DNA of 36,588 bases from Chloroflexota bacterium (GTDB taxonomy: Bacteria; Chloroflexota; Chloroflexia; Chloroflexales; Roseiflexaceae): positions 1 to 36,588 of the forward strand of contig JAGWYG010000026.1 of the NCBI GenBank assembly GCA_018969485.1, written 5' to 3'. The translations under genes were made by a program, and so were the position numbers. This document shows positions 16,476 through 24,909 of the stretch, piece by piece; positions within the stretch are counted from its first letter, which is position 1, and every line of letters begins with the position of its first letter. The notes beneath the pieces are model-generated. The model made no database searches. It was not told the DNA's origin and worked only from the letters and a program-made list of their open reading frames with translations.

Positions 16476-16493
16476 GTGGTGTGGAGACAGACG

Positions 16494-17057
16494 ATGGCGA
16501 CGACATCAGATTTGCGCACCGGAATCATCATCCGGTATAACGGCATCCTGCACCGCGTCGAAGAGTTCCAGCACGTCGCTCCGGGCAACTGGCGTGCGTT
16601 CGTGCGGATGCGCCTGAAGAACCTGCAGAACGGCAAGGTGATCGAAGATCGTGTCCGTGCCGGATCGGACCTCGAGATTGTGCGCGTCGAGAAGCGCACG
16701 ATGCAGTTCCTGTACCGCGAAGGTGACGCCTACCACGTGATGGACACCGAATCGTACGAGCAGCAGGAGATCAGCGGCGATCTGATGGGCGAGCCGGCGC
16801 GCTTCCTCAAGGAGAACGAGCAGGTCGATGTGCTGTTCTACGACGAGACCCAGATTCTCGGCGTCGAGGTACCGACCTTCGTCAATCTCGAGGTGACCGA
16901 GGCATCGATGGCGGTGCGCGGTGACACGGCGACGTCGGTGAACAAGCAGGTCACGCTCGAGACCGGCGCGGTGATCGCGGTGCCGGCGTTCGTCAACCAG
17001 GGCGACGTGCTGAAGGTCGATACGCGCACGGGCGCATACATCGAGCGCGTCAAGTAG
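16494..17057 (+). CDS. efp: Elongation factor P
   Basis: 187-aa, three-domain translation factor that rescues ribosomes stalled at polyproline. Full length for the family: KOW-like domain I (TSDLRTGIIIRYNG), OB domain II (MGEPARFLKENEQVDVLFY) and domain III ending GDVLKVDTRTGAYIERV. The domain I loop reads HVAPGNWRAF, so the tip position that is Lys32 in Bacillus and Lys34 in E. coli is Asn32 here. Neither EpmA-type lysylation nor Lys modification is then possible at this residue. The ATG at 16494 has GGAG 7 nt upstream. Pro-rich proteins such as the kinase stalk in this window are natural clients. Confidence 0.96.
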   Translation: MATTSDLRTGIIIRYNGILHRVEEFQHVAPGNWRAFVRMRLKNLQNGKVIEDRVRAGSDLEIVRVEKRTMQFLYREGDAYHVMDTESYEQQEISGDLMGEPARFLKENEQVDVLFYDETQILGVEVPTFVNLEVTEASMAVRGDTATSVNKQVTLETGAVIAVPAFVNQGDVLKVDTRTGAYIERVK

Positions 17058-17130
17058 GCCCACGTGGCGCGCTGCCGGCATGCCGGGGGCGCGCCGTCCC
17101 CGCTGCATCGCCGCCACAGGAGGATCAGAG

Positions 17131-19317
17131 ATGCCCGCAGAGCCATCGCCCGCGCTCGCCGACCGCTGGGACGACGCCGTCGCCGCGCGACTCGATCCCG
17201 TCGACCGGCTGGTCTACCGTTCGAACCTGCTGGGCGGCGAGACGCGCATCACCAACACCGGCGGCGGCAACACGTCGGCGAAGGTGGTGATGCCCGATCC
17301 GCTGGGCGGCGCGCCGTGCGAGGTGCTGTGGGTCAAGGGCTCGGGTGGCGATCTGCGCACCGCCGACCGCGGGTCGTTTGCGTCGCTGGAGCTCGGGCGG
17401 CTGCACCGCCTGCGCGAGTTGTACGCGGCGCTGCCCGACCGCGGGCTGAAGAGCGCTGCCGAAGATGCGATGGTATCGTCCATCCCGCACTGCACCTACA
17501 ACCTCAATCCGCGCGCGGCCTCGATCGACACGCCGCTGCACGCGTTCGTGCCGGCGCGCCACGTCGACCACATGCACCCCAATGCGGTGATCGCGATCGC
17601 GGCGGCGGCGCATTCGGCCGAACTGACGCGGGCGATCTACGGCGATGAGGTGATCTGGACGCCGTGGCAGCGGCCGGGGTTCGAGCTCGGGCTGACGCTG
17701 GCCGGGATCTGCCGCGCCCACCCGCAGGCCCGCGGCGTGATCCTGGGCGGCCATGGGCTGATCAACTGGGCCGATGACGACCGCGCGTGCTACCAGACGA
17801 CGCTCGAGTTGATCAATCGCGCCGAGCGCTACATCGCCGATCGCGACCGTGGCGCACAGACCTTCGGCGGCCCGCGCTGCCCGGCGCTGCCGCCGGCGGC
17901 GCGGCGCGCCACGCTGGCGGCGGTGCTGCCGTGGCTGCGCGGCCAGGTGAGCGCGCAGCGGCGCATGATCGCGACCATCCAGGACGATGCCGCGACGCTG
18001 GAGTTTGTCAACAGCCACGATGCGCCGCGGCTGGCCGAGCTCGGCACGTCGTGCCCGGATCACTTCCTGCGCACCAGGATCAGGCCGCTGTACGTGGCGT
18101 GGGATCCGGTCGACGGTGATCTGGCCGGGCTGCGCCGGCTGCTCGGCGACGGCCTGGCGAGCTATCGCGCGGCCTACGCTGCGTACTACCACCAGCACTG
18201 CCAGGCCGACTCGCCGGCGATGCGCGATGCCAATCCCACCGTGGTGCTCATCCCCGGGCTCGGCATGATCGCCTGGGGCAGCAGCAAGAGCGAGTCGCGC
18301 GTGACCGCCGAGTTCTACCGCAATGCGATCGCGGTGATGCGCGGCGCCGAGGCGATCGACCGCTACACGGCGCTGCCGCTGCGCGAGGCGTTCGACATCG
18401 AGTACTGGCGCCTCGAGGAGGCCAAGCTGCAGCGCATGCCCGCCGAGCGCGAGCTCGCCCGCCGCGTGGTGGTGGTGCTCGGCGCCGGCAGCGGCATCGG
18501 CCGCGAGGTCGCCCGACGCCTGGCGCGCGAGGGCGCGGCGGTCGTGTGCGCCGACCGCGATCTGGCTGGTGCGCAGGAGACCGCCGGGCTGATCGTGGCG
18601 GCGCACGGCCATGGCATCGGCGTCGCCGGCAGCGCGCCGTCGGATTGCGGCCCGGCGCTGGCGCTGGCGGCCGATCTGACCGAGCGCGCGAGCCTGCGGG
18701 CGATGCTCGCCGATGCGGTGCTGGCGTACGGCGGCATCGATGCGCTGGTGGTCACCGCCGGCATCTTCGTCGCGCCGGACGCCACCGGGCAGATTCCCGA
18801 CGAGCGCTGGGCGACGACGTTCGCGATCAATGTGACGGGCGCGTATCTGGCGGCCGATGAGGCGGCGGCGATCTGGCGCGCCCAGGGGTTGACGGCGAGC
18901 CTGGTGCTGACGACGTCGGTGAACGCGGTGGTGGCGAAGCGCGGCAGCGTGGCATACGACACCAGCAAGGCCGCCGCCAGCCACCTGGTGCGCGAGCTCG
19001 CCGTCGAGCTCGCGCCGCTGGTGCGCGTCAACGGCGTCGCGCCGGCGACGGTGGTCAGGGGCAGCGGCATGTTCCCCCGCGAGCGCGTGCTGTCGTCGCT
19101 GGCGAAGTACGGCATCGCCCACGACGCAGCCGAGACCACCGAGGTGCTGCGCGAACGCCTGGCGGGCTTCTACGCCGAGCGCACGCTGCTGAAGCAGCCG
19201 ATCACCCCGGCCGACCAGGCCGAGGCGGTGTTTCTGCTGCTGTCGGAGCGGCTGCGCCAGACGACCGGCCAGATCATCACGGTCGACGGCGGGTTGCATG
19301 AGGCGTTCCTGCGCTGA
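17131..19317 (+). CDS. Bifunctional aldolase / short-chain dehydrogenase (RhaE-RhaW type)
   Basis: 728-aa fusion. Residues 1 to about 430 are a class II (zinc) aldolase: TNTGGGNTSAK, VKGSGGDL, the zinc motif HVDHMHP at 144-150, and GGHGLINW. From about 446 comes an SDR: VVVLGAGSGIGREVA (Rossmann loop), catalytic Ser in LTTSVNAVV, Tyr609/Lys613 in YDTSK and a C-terminal TGQIITVDGG. Such fusions split rhamnulose-1-phosphate to DHAP and lactaldehyde and oxidise the lactaldehyde; other deoxy sugars are possible. AGGAGG sits 7 bp before the ATG at 17131. No rhamnose isomerase or kinase is adjacent, so the sugar is unproven. Confidence 0.9.
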   Translation: MPAEPSPALADRWDDAVAARLDPVDRLVYRSNLLGGETRITNTGGGNTSAKVVMPDPLGGAPCEVLWVKGSGGDLRTADRGSFASLELGRLHRLRELYAALPDRGLKSAAEDAMVSSIPHCTYNLNPRAASIDTPLHAFVPARHVDHMHPNAVIAIAAAAHSAELTRAIYGDEVIWTPWQRPGFELGLTLAGICRAHPQARGVILGGHGLINWADDDRACYQTTLELINRAERYIADRDRGAQTFGGPRCPALPPAARRATLAAVLPWLRGQVSAQRRMIATIQDDAATLEFVNSHDAPRLAELGTSCPDHFLRTRIRPLYVAWDPVDGDLAGLRRLLGDGLASYRAAYAAYYHQHCQADSPAMRDANPTVVLIPGLGMIAWGSSKSESRVTAEFYRNAIAVMRGAEAIDRYTALPLREAFDIEYWRLEEAKLQRMPAERELARRVVVVLGAGSGIGREVARRLAREGAAVVCADRDLAGAQETAGLIVAAHGHGIGVAGSAPSDCGPALALAADLTERASLRAMLADAVLAYGGIDALVVTAGIFVAPDATGQIPDERWATTFAINVTGAYLAADEAAAIWRAQGLTASLVLTTSVNAVVAKRGSVAYDTSKAAASHLVRELAVELAPLVRVNGVAPATVVRGSGMFPRERVLSSLAKYGIAHDAAETTEVLRERLAGFYAERTLLKQPITPADQAEAVFLLLSERLRQTTGQIITVDGGLHEAFLR

Positions 19318-19318
19318 T

Positions 19319-19366
19319 GCCCCGCCCCGCGGCCCGGGCCGCCCCGCTGCCGTGACCGGGCGGGGC
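19319..19366. terminator. Compound GC hairpin between convergent genes
   Basis: GCCCCGCCC (19319-19327) is complementary to GGGCGGGGC (19358-19366). Inside lies the perfect palindrome GCGGCCCGGGCCGC (19329-19342). It starts directly after the aldolase/dehydrogenase stop and precedes the convergent lysJ stop (19440). There is no U-tract on either side, so termination is plausible only by position and stability. Confidence 0.4.
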
Positions 19367-19439
19367 CCACGCGGGCGTGTGCGCGATCGTGCCGGCAGCC
19401 CCGCCATCGACGGCGGACACCATCGGGGGCGCGGCAGCC

Positions 19440-20621
19440 TCAGCCGAGCAGTTCGCCGAGCACGTCGGCGACGTGCCACAGATCGTCTTCGGCGATCACC
19501 AGCGGCGGCAGCAGCCGCAGCACGTTCGGCCCGGCGGGCAGCGCCAGCACCCCCCGTTCCAGCAGCGCCACCAGCACCGGCTGCACGCGCTCCTTGAGCT
19601 CGAGGCCGATCAGCAGGCCACGCCCGCGCACCTCGCGCACCCGCGGCAGCGCCTGCGCGCGCAGCCGCGCCAGCAGCGCCGCGCCCAGCCGCGCCGCACG
19701 CTCGGGCAGGCCAGCGGTGACCAGCGCCTGCAGCGTCGCGCGCGCCGCCGCGCACACCACCGGCCCGCCGCCGAAGGTCGTTCCGTGGCTCGCCGGCGCC
19801 ATCGTGCCGAAGCGCTCGTGCACTGCGATCGCCCCCATCGGCAGGCCGCCGGCGATCGACTTGGCCAGCAGCAGCATGTCGGGCGTGACGCCGGCCGCCG
19901 CCGACGCAAACAGCGCACCGGTGCGGCCAAATCCGGTCTGCACCTCATCCACGATCAGCAGCGCGCCACGGCGCCGGCAGCAGTCGGCGACCGCCGCCAG
20001 GTAGTCGTCGGCTGGCACGCGCACGCCACCCTCGCCCTGGATCGGCTCGACGATCACCGCCGCCGTCCCGTCATCCACCGCCGCCTCCAGCGCCGCGATC
20101 CGGTCGTAGGGCACATGCACGACGCCGGGCACCAGCGGCATGAACGGCTCGCGGTACTTCGGCTCGAACGTCGCCGACAGCGCGCCGAAGGTTCGGCCAT
20201 GAAAGCCACGCACCGTCGCCACCACGCCGCGGCGCCCGGTGATCGCCCGGGCAAACTTCAGCGCGCCCTCGACGGTCTCGGCGCCCGAGTTGCAGAAGAA
20301 CACCCGGCGCAGGCCGGCCGGCAACTGCGCCACCAGCTCGGCCGCATACGCGGCGCGCTGGTCGTTGGCGAAGATCTCCGGGCAACTGATCAGCCTGGCC
20401 GCCTGGCCGGCGATCGCTGCCGCCACCGCCGGATGGGCATGGCCCAGGTTCGCGGCACCCTGGCCGGCGACACAATCGATGTATTCCCGGCCGTCGGCGT
20501 CCCACACGCGGGCGCCGGCACCACGCACCAGCGCCAGCGGGCGCTTGGGATAGACGCCGCTGGTGTGCAGCGCCTCGGCGGCGACCCAGCCGGCGCTGGT
20601 CGTCGGCTCTGGTGTGGTCAT
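19440..20621 (-). CDS. lysJ: LysW-aminoadipate semialdehyde / LysW-glutamate semialdehyde aminotransferase LysJ
   Basis: 393-aa class III PLP aminotransferase (ArgD/LysJ family). It transfers an amino group to the semialdehyde still attached to LysW, giving LysW-lysine or LysW-ornithine. Seen: FFCNSGAETVEGALKFARA (phosphate cup), FHGRTFGALS, IVDEVQTGFGRTG, and the PLP lysine in LLLAKSIAGGLPMGA (Lys254). GAGGAG, overlapping the lysZ stop, sits 6 bp before the ATG at 20621; a GTG at 20624 is the alternative. Last gene of the LysW operon. The carboxypeptidase LysK that releases the product is not in this window. Confidence 0.92.
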   Translation of the reverse strand: MTTPEPTTSAGWVAAEALHTSGVYPKRPLALVRGAGARVWDADGREYIDCVAGQGAANLGHAHPAVAAAIAGQAARLISCPEIFANDQRAAYAAELVAQLPAGLRRVFFCNSGAETVEGALKFARAITGRRGVVATVRGFHGRTFGALSATFEPKYREPFMPLVPGVVHVPYDRIAALEAAVDDGTAAVIVEPIQGEGGVRVPADDYLAAVADCCRRRGALLIVDEVQTGFGRTGALFASAAAGVTPDMLLLAKSIAGGLPMGAIAVHERFGTMAPASHGTTFGGGPVVCAAARATLQALVTAGLPERAARLGAALLARLRAQALPRVREVRGRGLLIGLELKERVQPVLVALLERGVLALPAGPNVLRLLPPLVIAEDDLWHVADVLGELLG

Positions 20622-20631
20622 CACGTGCTCC

Positions 20632-21435
20632 TCATTCGATCACCGTGCCGCTGCCGGCCAGCGCGGCGGCGAGCGGCGCATCACGCCGGGCATCGGCCAG
20701 CACGACCCGCCGCACGCCACCTGCCAGTGCCTCGCCGGCGCCGAGCAGCTTCTTCTTCATGCGGCCCTGCGCCAGCGGCAGCCAGCGCTCCAGCGCGTCA
20801 CGCGGAATGCGCGGGACCAGGCTGCTCTCGTCGGCGAGGGTGCGCAGCAGCCCGGGCACGTTCGTCAGCAGCACCAGCGCGTCGGCCGCCAGCGCGACGG
20901 CGATCGCCCCCGCCGCCCGATCGCCATCGACGTTCAGCCCTTCGCCCGCATGGCTCACGGCCAGCGGCGCCACCACCGGCACGTAGCCGGCCGCCAGCAG
21001 CGACTGCAGCAGCGCCGCATTCACCTGCTCGATCGTCCCGGTCCAGTCGTCGCGCAGCACCCGCGGCTTGCCGTCCTCGACCACGCGGATGGTGGCCTTG
21101 CGCTGCCCTGCCAGCAGCCGGCCATCGATGCCGCTGAGGCCGAGCGCGTTGACGCCGGCCCGCTGCAGCGCTTCGACCAGCGTCGTGTTCACCAGCCCGG
21201 CCGCCGCCATCATGAAGATCTCCAGCGTCTGGCGGTCGGTGTAGCGGCTGGTGAACCCGGTGGGCGACTGGACGAACCGCGGCGGATGGCCGAGGCGCTC
21301 GCCGAGCCGGTTGGCCTGGTGCGAGGTGCCGTGGACCAGCACCAGCCGCTCGCCCTGCGCGATCAGGGCGGCGACGTCGGCGACGAGTGCGGCGTGGCCG
21401 ATCCCTGCGCCACCGCCAAGCTTGACGACAATCAT
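20632..21435 (-). CDS. lysZ: LysW-aminoadipate/LysW-glutamate kinase LysZ
   Basis: 267-aa amino-acid kinase (ArgB/LysZ family). It phosphorylates the carboxylate of the LysW-bound aminoadipate or glutamate. Seen: MIVVKLGGGAGIG at the N-terminus (ATP-binding Lys and Gly loop), VHGTSHQANRL, the substrate loop FTSRYTDRQTLEIF, LSGIDGRLL, LNVDGDRAAGAIAVAL and GRMKKKLLGA near the C-terminus. GGAGAG lies about 8 bp before the ATG at 21435. It follows the two ChrA-type genes with a 139-bp gap containing a strong hairpin, unlike the overlapping junctions elsewhere in the operon. Confidence 0.93.
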   Translation of the reverse strand: MIVVKLGGGAGIGHAALVADVAALIAQGERLVLVHGTSHQANRLGERLGHPPRFVQSPTGFTSRYTDRQTLEIFMMAAAGLVNTTLVEALQRAGVNALGLSGIDGRLLAGQRKATIRVVEDGKPRVLRDDWTGTIEQVNAALLQSLLAAGYVPVVAPLAVSHAGEGLNVDGDRAAGAIAVALAADALVLLTNVPGLLRTLADESSLVPRIPRDALERWLPLAQGRMKKKLLGAGEALAGGVRRVVLADARRDAPLAAALAGSGTVIE

Positions 21436-21518
21436 CGTTGCTCTCCATCCTTCGATTGATGGGCTTCCTGCACGCCGGAACGCCGGGCGTCCGCCGGCCC
21501 CGCCAGCGCCATCCGCGC

Positions 21519-21560
21519 GATCGGGGCCGCGACGGCGGCGGGTGTGGCGCGGCCCCGATC
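21519..21560. other. 13-bp perfect hairpin between chrA and lysZ
   Basis: GATCGGGGCCGCG (21519-21531) is exactly complementary to CGCGGCCCCGATC (21548-21560), with a 16-nt loop. It lies between the second chrA stop (21575) and lysZ (21435). There is no U-tract on the minus strand, so it is more likely an RNA processing, stability or partial-termination element than a classical terminator. Confidence 0.6.
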
Positions 21561-21574
21561 CCCGCACCGTGCCG

Positions 21575-22099
21575 TCAGCCGATGGGCAGCATGCGCACCA
21601 GGATGCCGAGCGCTGCCGCCAGCGCGAGGTGCACGATCACCGGGATGCGCCGTGTGCGCGCCACCAGCACGCTCGCGCCGACGATCAGCAGCGTCGGCAG
21701 CGACCACCCGGCGGCCTGCACCATTGTGACCAGCACCGGGATGAATGCCCCCGCCCCGGCCAGCATCATGCCGCGCACGAAGCCCTGCATCGCGGGATGC
21801 GCCTCGGCGCGCCGCATCAGGCGATCGATCAGCAGCACCAGCAGCGGCGGCAGCAGGATGGCCAGCAGCGCGAGCAGCCCACCACGCCATCCGTCGATCA
21901 GAAAGCCGAAGCTGACGACCCACAGCCCGCTCGGGCCGGGGCTCACCTGGCCGATCGCCAGCGCCTCGGCGAAGTCGCGCTCGTCGGCCACGCCGCGCGC
22001 GGTGAGCTCCTGGTGGAGCAGCGGCAGGTTGCCGGTGCCGCCGGTGCTGAACAGCGAGGCCCGCAGGAACAGCCAGAACAGCCCCCATGGTTCGATCAT
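21575..22099 (-). CDS. chrA: Chromate-transporter-family protein, C-terminal-type half
   Basis: 174-aa short ChrA (SCHR) protein with about six membrane helices. Family block: LFWLFLRASLFSTGGTGNLPLLHQEL, FAEALAIGQVSPGPSGLWVV, then FLIDGWRGGLLALLAILLPP. It overlaps the preceding ChrA-type gene by ATGA, so the two halves are probably made together and work as a heterodimer. Characterised ChrA proteins export chromate; many homologues have no proven substrate. Its place inside a LysW operon is unusual. Confidence 0.85.
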   Translation of the reverse strand: MIEPWGLFWLFLRASLFSTGGTGNLPLLHQELTARGVADERDFAEALAIGQVSPGPSGLWVVSFGFLIDGWRGGLLALLAILLPPLLVLLIDRLMRRAEAHPAMQGFVRGMMLAGAGAFIPVLVTMVQAAGWSLPTLLIVGASVLVARTRRIPVIVHLALAAALGILVRMLPIG

Positions 22100-22743
22100 C
22101 GCTGCCGCCCCCGCCGCGCGCGCCACCACTCGGCCAGGCCCAGCACGGCGCCGCCGCCGAGCAGCACGGCCAGCACCGGCACGCGGAACACGCCCACCAG
22201 CACGGCGCTGCCGGCCAGCACCAGCAGCGCCAGCACCAGCGCCGCACCGCCATGCGCCCGGCTCGCGCCCACCGCCGGCCGCGCCATCTGCCAGGTCATC
22301 ACCAGCCCCAGCCCGATCGTCGCCGGGATAATCCCCGCCAGTGCGGCGTGAACCAGCGCCGAATCGCGGATGCTGGCGTACATCAGCGTCAGCGCGATGG
22401 TGATCAGCCCGCTCGGCGCCGCCAGGCCGAGCAGCGCCACGCACGCGCCGGGCAGGCCGCGCACGCGCCAGCCGAGCAGCACCGTCAGGCACAGCAGATT
22501 GATGCCCGGCGCAACCTGGCTGACCGCCCAGTCGCGGGCGAACGCGGCCTCGGAGAGCCAGCGCTGCTCGTCGACGGCGCAGCGCCGGATGAGCGCCATG
22601 GTCGCGCTGCCGCCACCGAACGACTGTAGCCCCAGCCCGAGCCAGGTCGCCGCGAGGCGCCACAGGCCCGGCCGCGCCGGCGGGCTGCCGCTCGCGGGTG
22701 GCGCCGCGCCGTCCGGGCCACCCGCCGCGTCCTCCGCCGCCAT
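22096..22743 (-). CDS. chrA: Chromate-transporter-family protein, N-terminal-type half
   Basis: 215 aa. A short polar N-terminus leads into the ChrA motif: GLGLQSFGGGSATMALIRR, then WLSEAAFARDWAVSQVAPG and a helix pair with PGACVALLGLAAPSGLI. About five to six membrane segments. It starts with ATG at 22743, overlapping the lysY stop by one base, or with GTG at 22746 (GTGA overlap). Coupled to lysY upstream and to the second half downstream. Substrate unknown; chromate is the family default. Confidence 0.85.
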   Translation of the reverse strand: MAAEDAAGGPDGAAPPASGSPPARPGLWRLAATWLGLGLQSFGGGSATMALIRRCAVDEQRWLSEAAFARDWAVSQVAPGINLLCLTVLLGWRVRGLPGACVALLGLAAPSGLITIALTLMYASIRDSALVHAALAGIIPATIGLGLVMTWQMARPAVGASRAHGGAALVLALLVLAGSAVLVGVFRVPVLAVLLGGGAVLGLAEWWRARRGRQR

Positions 22744-23780
22744 CACACCGGATGCAGGCCGGCGAAGCCCAGCCCGGTGCGCTCATCGAGGCCCAGCATC
22801 AGATTGAGGCACTGCACCGCGCTGCCCGCCGCGCCCTTCATCAGGTTGTCGATCGCGCAGATGCTCACGACCCGCCCGCTCGCCTCGTCGAGCGCGAAGC
22901 CCACATCCGCATAGTTCGTGCCGCCCAGAATCTTCGGCTCGGGCAGCCGGTATGCGCCCTGGCGCTCGCGCACGATCCGCACGAACGGCTCGTCCTGGTA
23001 GCATGCACGAAATGCGCGCCACAGCTCCTTCTCGCCCGCCGGCCGCGCCAGGAATGCGTGGGCCGTCGCCAGCGCCCCGCGCACCAGCTCGACGCTGGTG
23101 ATCGAGAGGTGTACCCGCCCGAGGCCGGTGACCTGCATGATCTCGGCGGTATGGCGATGCCCCACCGGGGCGTACGAGCGCACCACCCCGCTGCGCTCGG
23201 GGTGATGCGACGCCTCGTTCGCCTGCGCGCCACCCTCGGACGAGCCCACCTTGACCTCGATGATGACATCGCGCTGCTGGTCGATCAATCCGGCACGCAC
23301 CAGCGGCAGCAGCGCCAGGTTGCTGGCCGTGGCGTTGCATCCGACGCCGCTCACATACGCGGCATCGCGCAGCGCGGCGCGGCGCACCTCGGGCAGGCCA
23401 TACACGAAGCGCCCGAGCCAGTGCGGCGCCGGATGCGGCTCGCCATACCAGCGTTCGTACTGGGCGGCATCCGTCAGCCGGAAATCCGCCGAGCAGTCGA
23501 GGACGCGCGGCGCCAGCGCGGCGAGCGCATCGATCTGCCGTGCCGCCGCGCCATGCGGCAGCGCCACGAGCAGCACATCGCACGGCTGCAACTGTGCCGC
23601 CGGCACATACGCCAGCGCCGTGCGGCCGCGCAGGTTCGGGTGCGTCGTCGTCACCGGCCGGCCGGCGAGCCGCTCCGACGTCACCTGCGCCACCGCGACC
23701 GCCGGATGGTCGAGCAGCAGCCGTAGCAGTTCGCCGCCGACATAGCCGCTGCCGCCGACGATGCTGACCCGCACGCTCAT
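22743..23780 (-). CDS. lysY: LysW-aminoadipyl/glutamyl phosphate reductase LysY
   Basis: 345-aa ArgC/LysY-family NADPH-dependent reductase. It reduces the LysW-bound acyl phosphate to the semialdehyde. Seen: Rossmann [41 protein letters not shown] and the catalytic Cys148 in [18 protein letters not shown]. The form GCNAT rather than GCYPT is the LysY-like variant. The C-terminal Asn/Lys block [15 protein letters not shown] is intact. The ATG at 23780 overlaps the lysX stop by 4 bp. Confidence 0.93.
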   Translation of the reverse strand: MSVRVSIVGGSGYVGGELLRLLLDHPAVAVAQVTSERLAGRPVTTTHPNLRGRTALAYVPAAQLQPCDVLLVALPHGAAARQIDALAALAPRVLDCSADFRLTDAAQYERWYGEPHPAPHWLGRFVYGLPEVRRAALRDAAYVSGVGCNATASNLALLPLVRAGLIDQQRDVIIEVKVGSSEGGAQANEASHHPERSGVVRSYAPVGHRHTAEIMQVTGLGRVHLSITSVELVRGALATAHAFLARPAGEKELWRAFRACYQDEPFVRIVRERQGAYRLPEPKILGGTNYADVGFALDEASGRVVSICAIDNLMKGAAGSAVQCLNLMLGLDERTGLGFAGLHPV

Positions 23781-24637
23781 GCCTGCCCCCGCGCCACCGC
23801 CAGCGTGTGGTCGACGATCCGCGCCGGGATATTCACGCCGGTCGGCGCGATGCTGTTGCGAAACTCCATCGTGTAGTTGACTTCGTTCACCAGCACACGC
23901 CCGTCGGCCGTCTCGAGCAGGTCGATCGCCACCACGCCACCGCCCACCGCATGCGCCGCGGCGACGCAGATCTGTGCCAGCCCGGGCGTCAGCGGGCAGA
24001 CGCTCGCCTGGCCGCCGCGGGCGGTGTTGGTGATCCAGTGGGCGCTCGTGCGATAGATCGCGCCGATGCAGTCGTCGCCGATGACGAACGCGCGGATGTC
24101 GCGCCCGCCCGGCTTGGCGATGTACTCCTGGATGTAGAAGATCGAGTGGTGATACGAGCCCAGGACCTCCTTGTGCTCCAGCATCGCCTCGGCCGCCTCG
24201 CGGTCGTTGACCTTGGCGATCAGCCGGCCCCACGAGCCCACCGCCGGTTTGAGCACCGCCGGATAGCCGAGCTGCTCGATCGCCTGCAGCGCCGACGCCG
24301 GCGAGAACGCCATGCGCGTGCGGGGGGTCGGCACGCCCGCCTTGATCAGCTCCTGCGTCGTCTTGAACTTGTCACCACAGACATCGGCGACCGCGAAGGT
24401 GTTCACCGTCGGCACGCCGGCGTCGTTCAGGACCCGCAGCGCGTACAGCGCCCGCGAATGATGGATCGAGCGCTCCAGCACCACGTCGAAGGCATAGCGG
24501 CCGTCGTTCAGGTCGAAGATCACCGCATCGTCGTCGAGCTTTGTGATGGCGATGCCGCGCCGCTCGAACTCGGCGAAGATCAGCTTCTCCTCGACCCGGA
24601 TGCGCGAACACAGCACGCCGACGCGCATCTCACTCAC
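23777..24637 (-). CDS. lysX: LysW-aminoadipate/glutamate ligase LysX
   Basis: 286-aa ATP-grasp ligase (RimK-like). It joins the amino group of aminoadipate or glutamate to the C-terminal Glu of LysW. Seen: N-terminal [36 protein letters not shown]-grasp Lys in [27 protein letters not shown], and the metal-binding C-terminus [16 protein letters not shown] at 24637 overlaps the lysW stop by 8 bp; an ATG three codons in (24628) is the alternative. Whether it prefers aminoadipate (LysX) or glutamate (ArgX) cannot be settled by eye. Confidence 0.94.
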   Translation of the reverse strand: MSEMRVGVLCSRIRVEEKLIFAEFERRGIAITKLDDDAVIFDLNDGRYAFDVVLERSIHHSRALYALRVLNDAGVPTVNTFAVADVCGDKFKTTQELIKAGVPTPRTRMAFSPASALQAIEQLGYPAVLKPAVGSWGRLIAKVNDREAAEAMLEHKEVLGSYHHSIFYIQEYIAKPGGRDIRAFVIGDDCIGAIYRTSAHWITNTARGGQASVCPLTPGLAQICVAAAHAVGGGVVAIDLLETADGRVLVNEVNYTMEFRNSIAPTGVNIPARIVDHTLAVARGQA

Positions 24638-24797
24638 CCCAGTCCTCGCCGACTTCCGGCGCCAGGGCGAGCGCCGGCGGGTCCAGCCCGATCACCTCGA
24701 GCTCGGCGGCACAGTCGGTGCAGATGACGATCTCATGCTCGACGACATCGGCGGCCAGAGCGATCATCGCATCGCATTCGGGACACGTGGCGGTCAT
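24630..24797 (-). CDS. lysW: Amino-group carrier protein LysW
   Basis: 55-aa acidic zinc-finger carrier. The two Cys pairs are CPEC (5-8) and CTDC (26-29). It ends in the diagnostic tail GEDWGE, whose terminal Glu55 receives the amino-acid substrate. The protein protects the amino group and delivers intermediates through LysX, LysZ, LysY and LysJ. The ribosome site AGGAGG (24802-24807) lies 4-5 bp before the ATG at 24797. It is the first structural gene, immediately downstream of a leader peptide and intrinsic terminator. Confidence 0.95.
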   Translation of the reverse strand: MTATCPECDAMIALAADVVEHEIVICTDCAAELEVIGLDPPALALAPEVGEDWGE

Positions 24798-24817
24798 GGT
24801 TCCTCCTCGGTGGCGTC

Positions 24818-24860
24818 AGAAAACGAACAACCCGCGTCACCGCATGCCGGGTGAGGCGGG
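24818..24860 (-). terminator. Intrinsic terminator (attenuator) in the lysW leader
   Basis: On the minus strand CCCGC-C-TCACC (24860-24850) pairs with GGTGA-C-GCGGG (24841-24831). This gives two 5-bp blocks with one C-C mismatch and an 8-nt loop, followed directly by TTGTTCGTTTTC. The U-rich tail makes it the most classical intrinsic terminator in the window. It lies between the leader peptide and lysW, so it would cut off the operon it precedes. Confidence 0.82.
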
Positions 24861-24909
24861 CTGGCTGGATCGACGGTCGCGAGACGCGCGCTCCTCAGCC
24901 AGGCCTGCC
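24855..24909 (-). promoter_or_regulatory. Predicted antiterminator competing with the lysW attenuator
   Basis: The RNA copy of GGCAGGCCTGGCTG (24909-24896, the last leader codons) can pair with CAGCCAGCCCGCC (24867-24855). This makes 7 bp (24896-24902 with 24861-24867), then 2 bp (24904-24905 with 24859-24860) and 3 bp (24907-24909 with 24855-24857), separated by one bulge and one mismatch. Bases 24855-24860 also form the 5' arm of the terminator, so the two structures exclude each other. A ribosome that reaches the leader stop would cover the upstream arm. Confidence 0.65.

Noticed and set aside
17125-19755. 876-codon minus-strand open frame
   Set aside because: It lies opposite the aldolase/dehydrogenase fusion and part of lysJ, is made of Arg/Ala/His-rich low-complexity sequence and has no recognisable domain. 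High GC creates such antisense frames.
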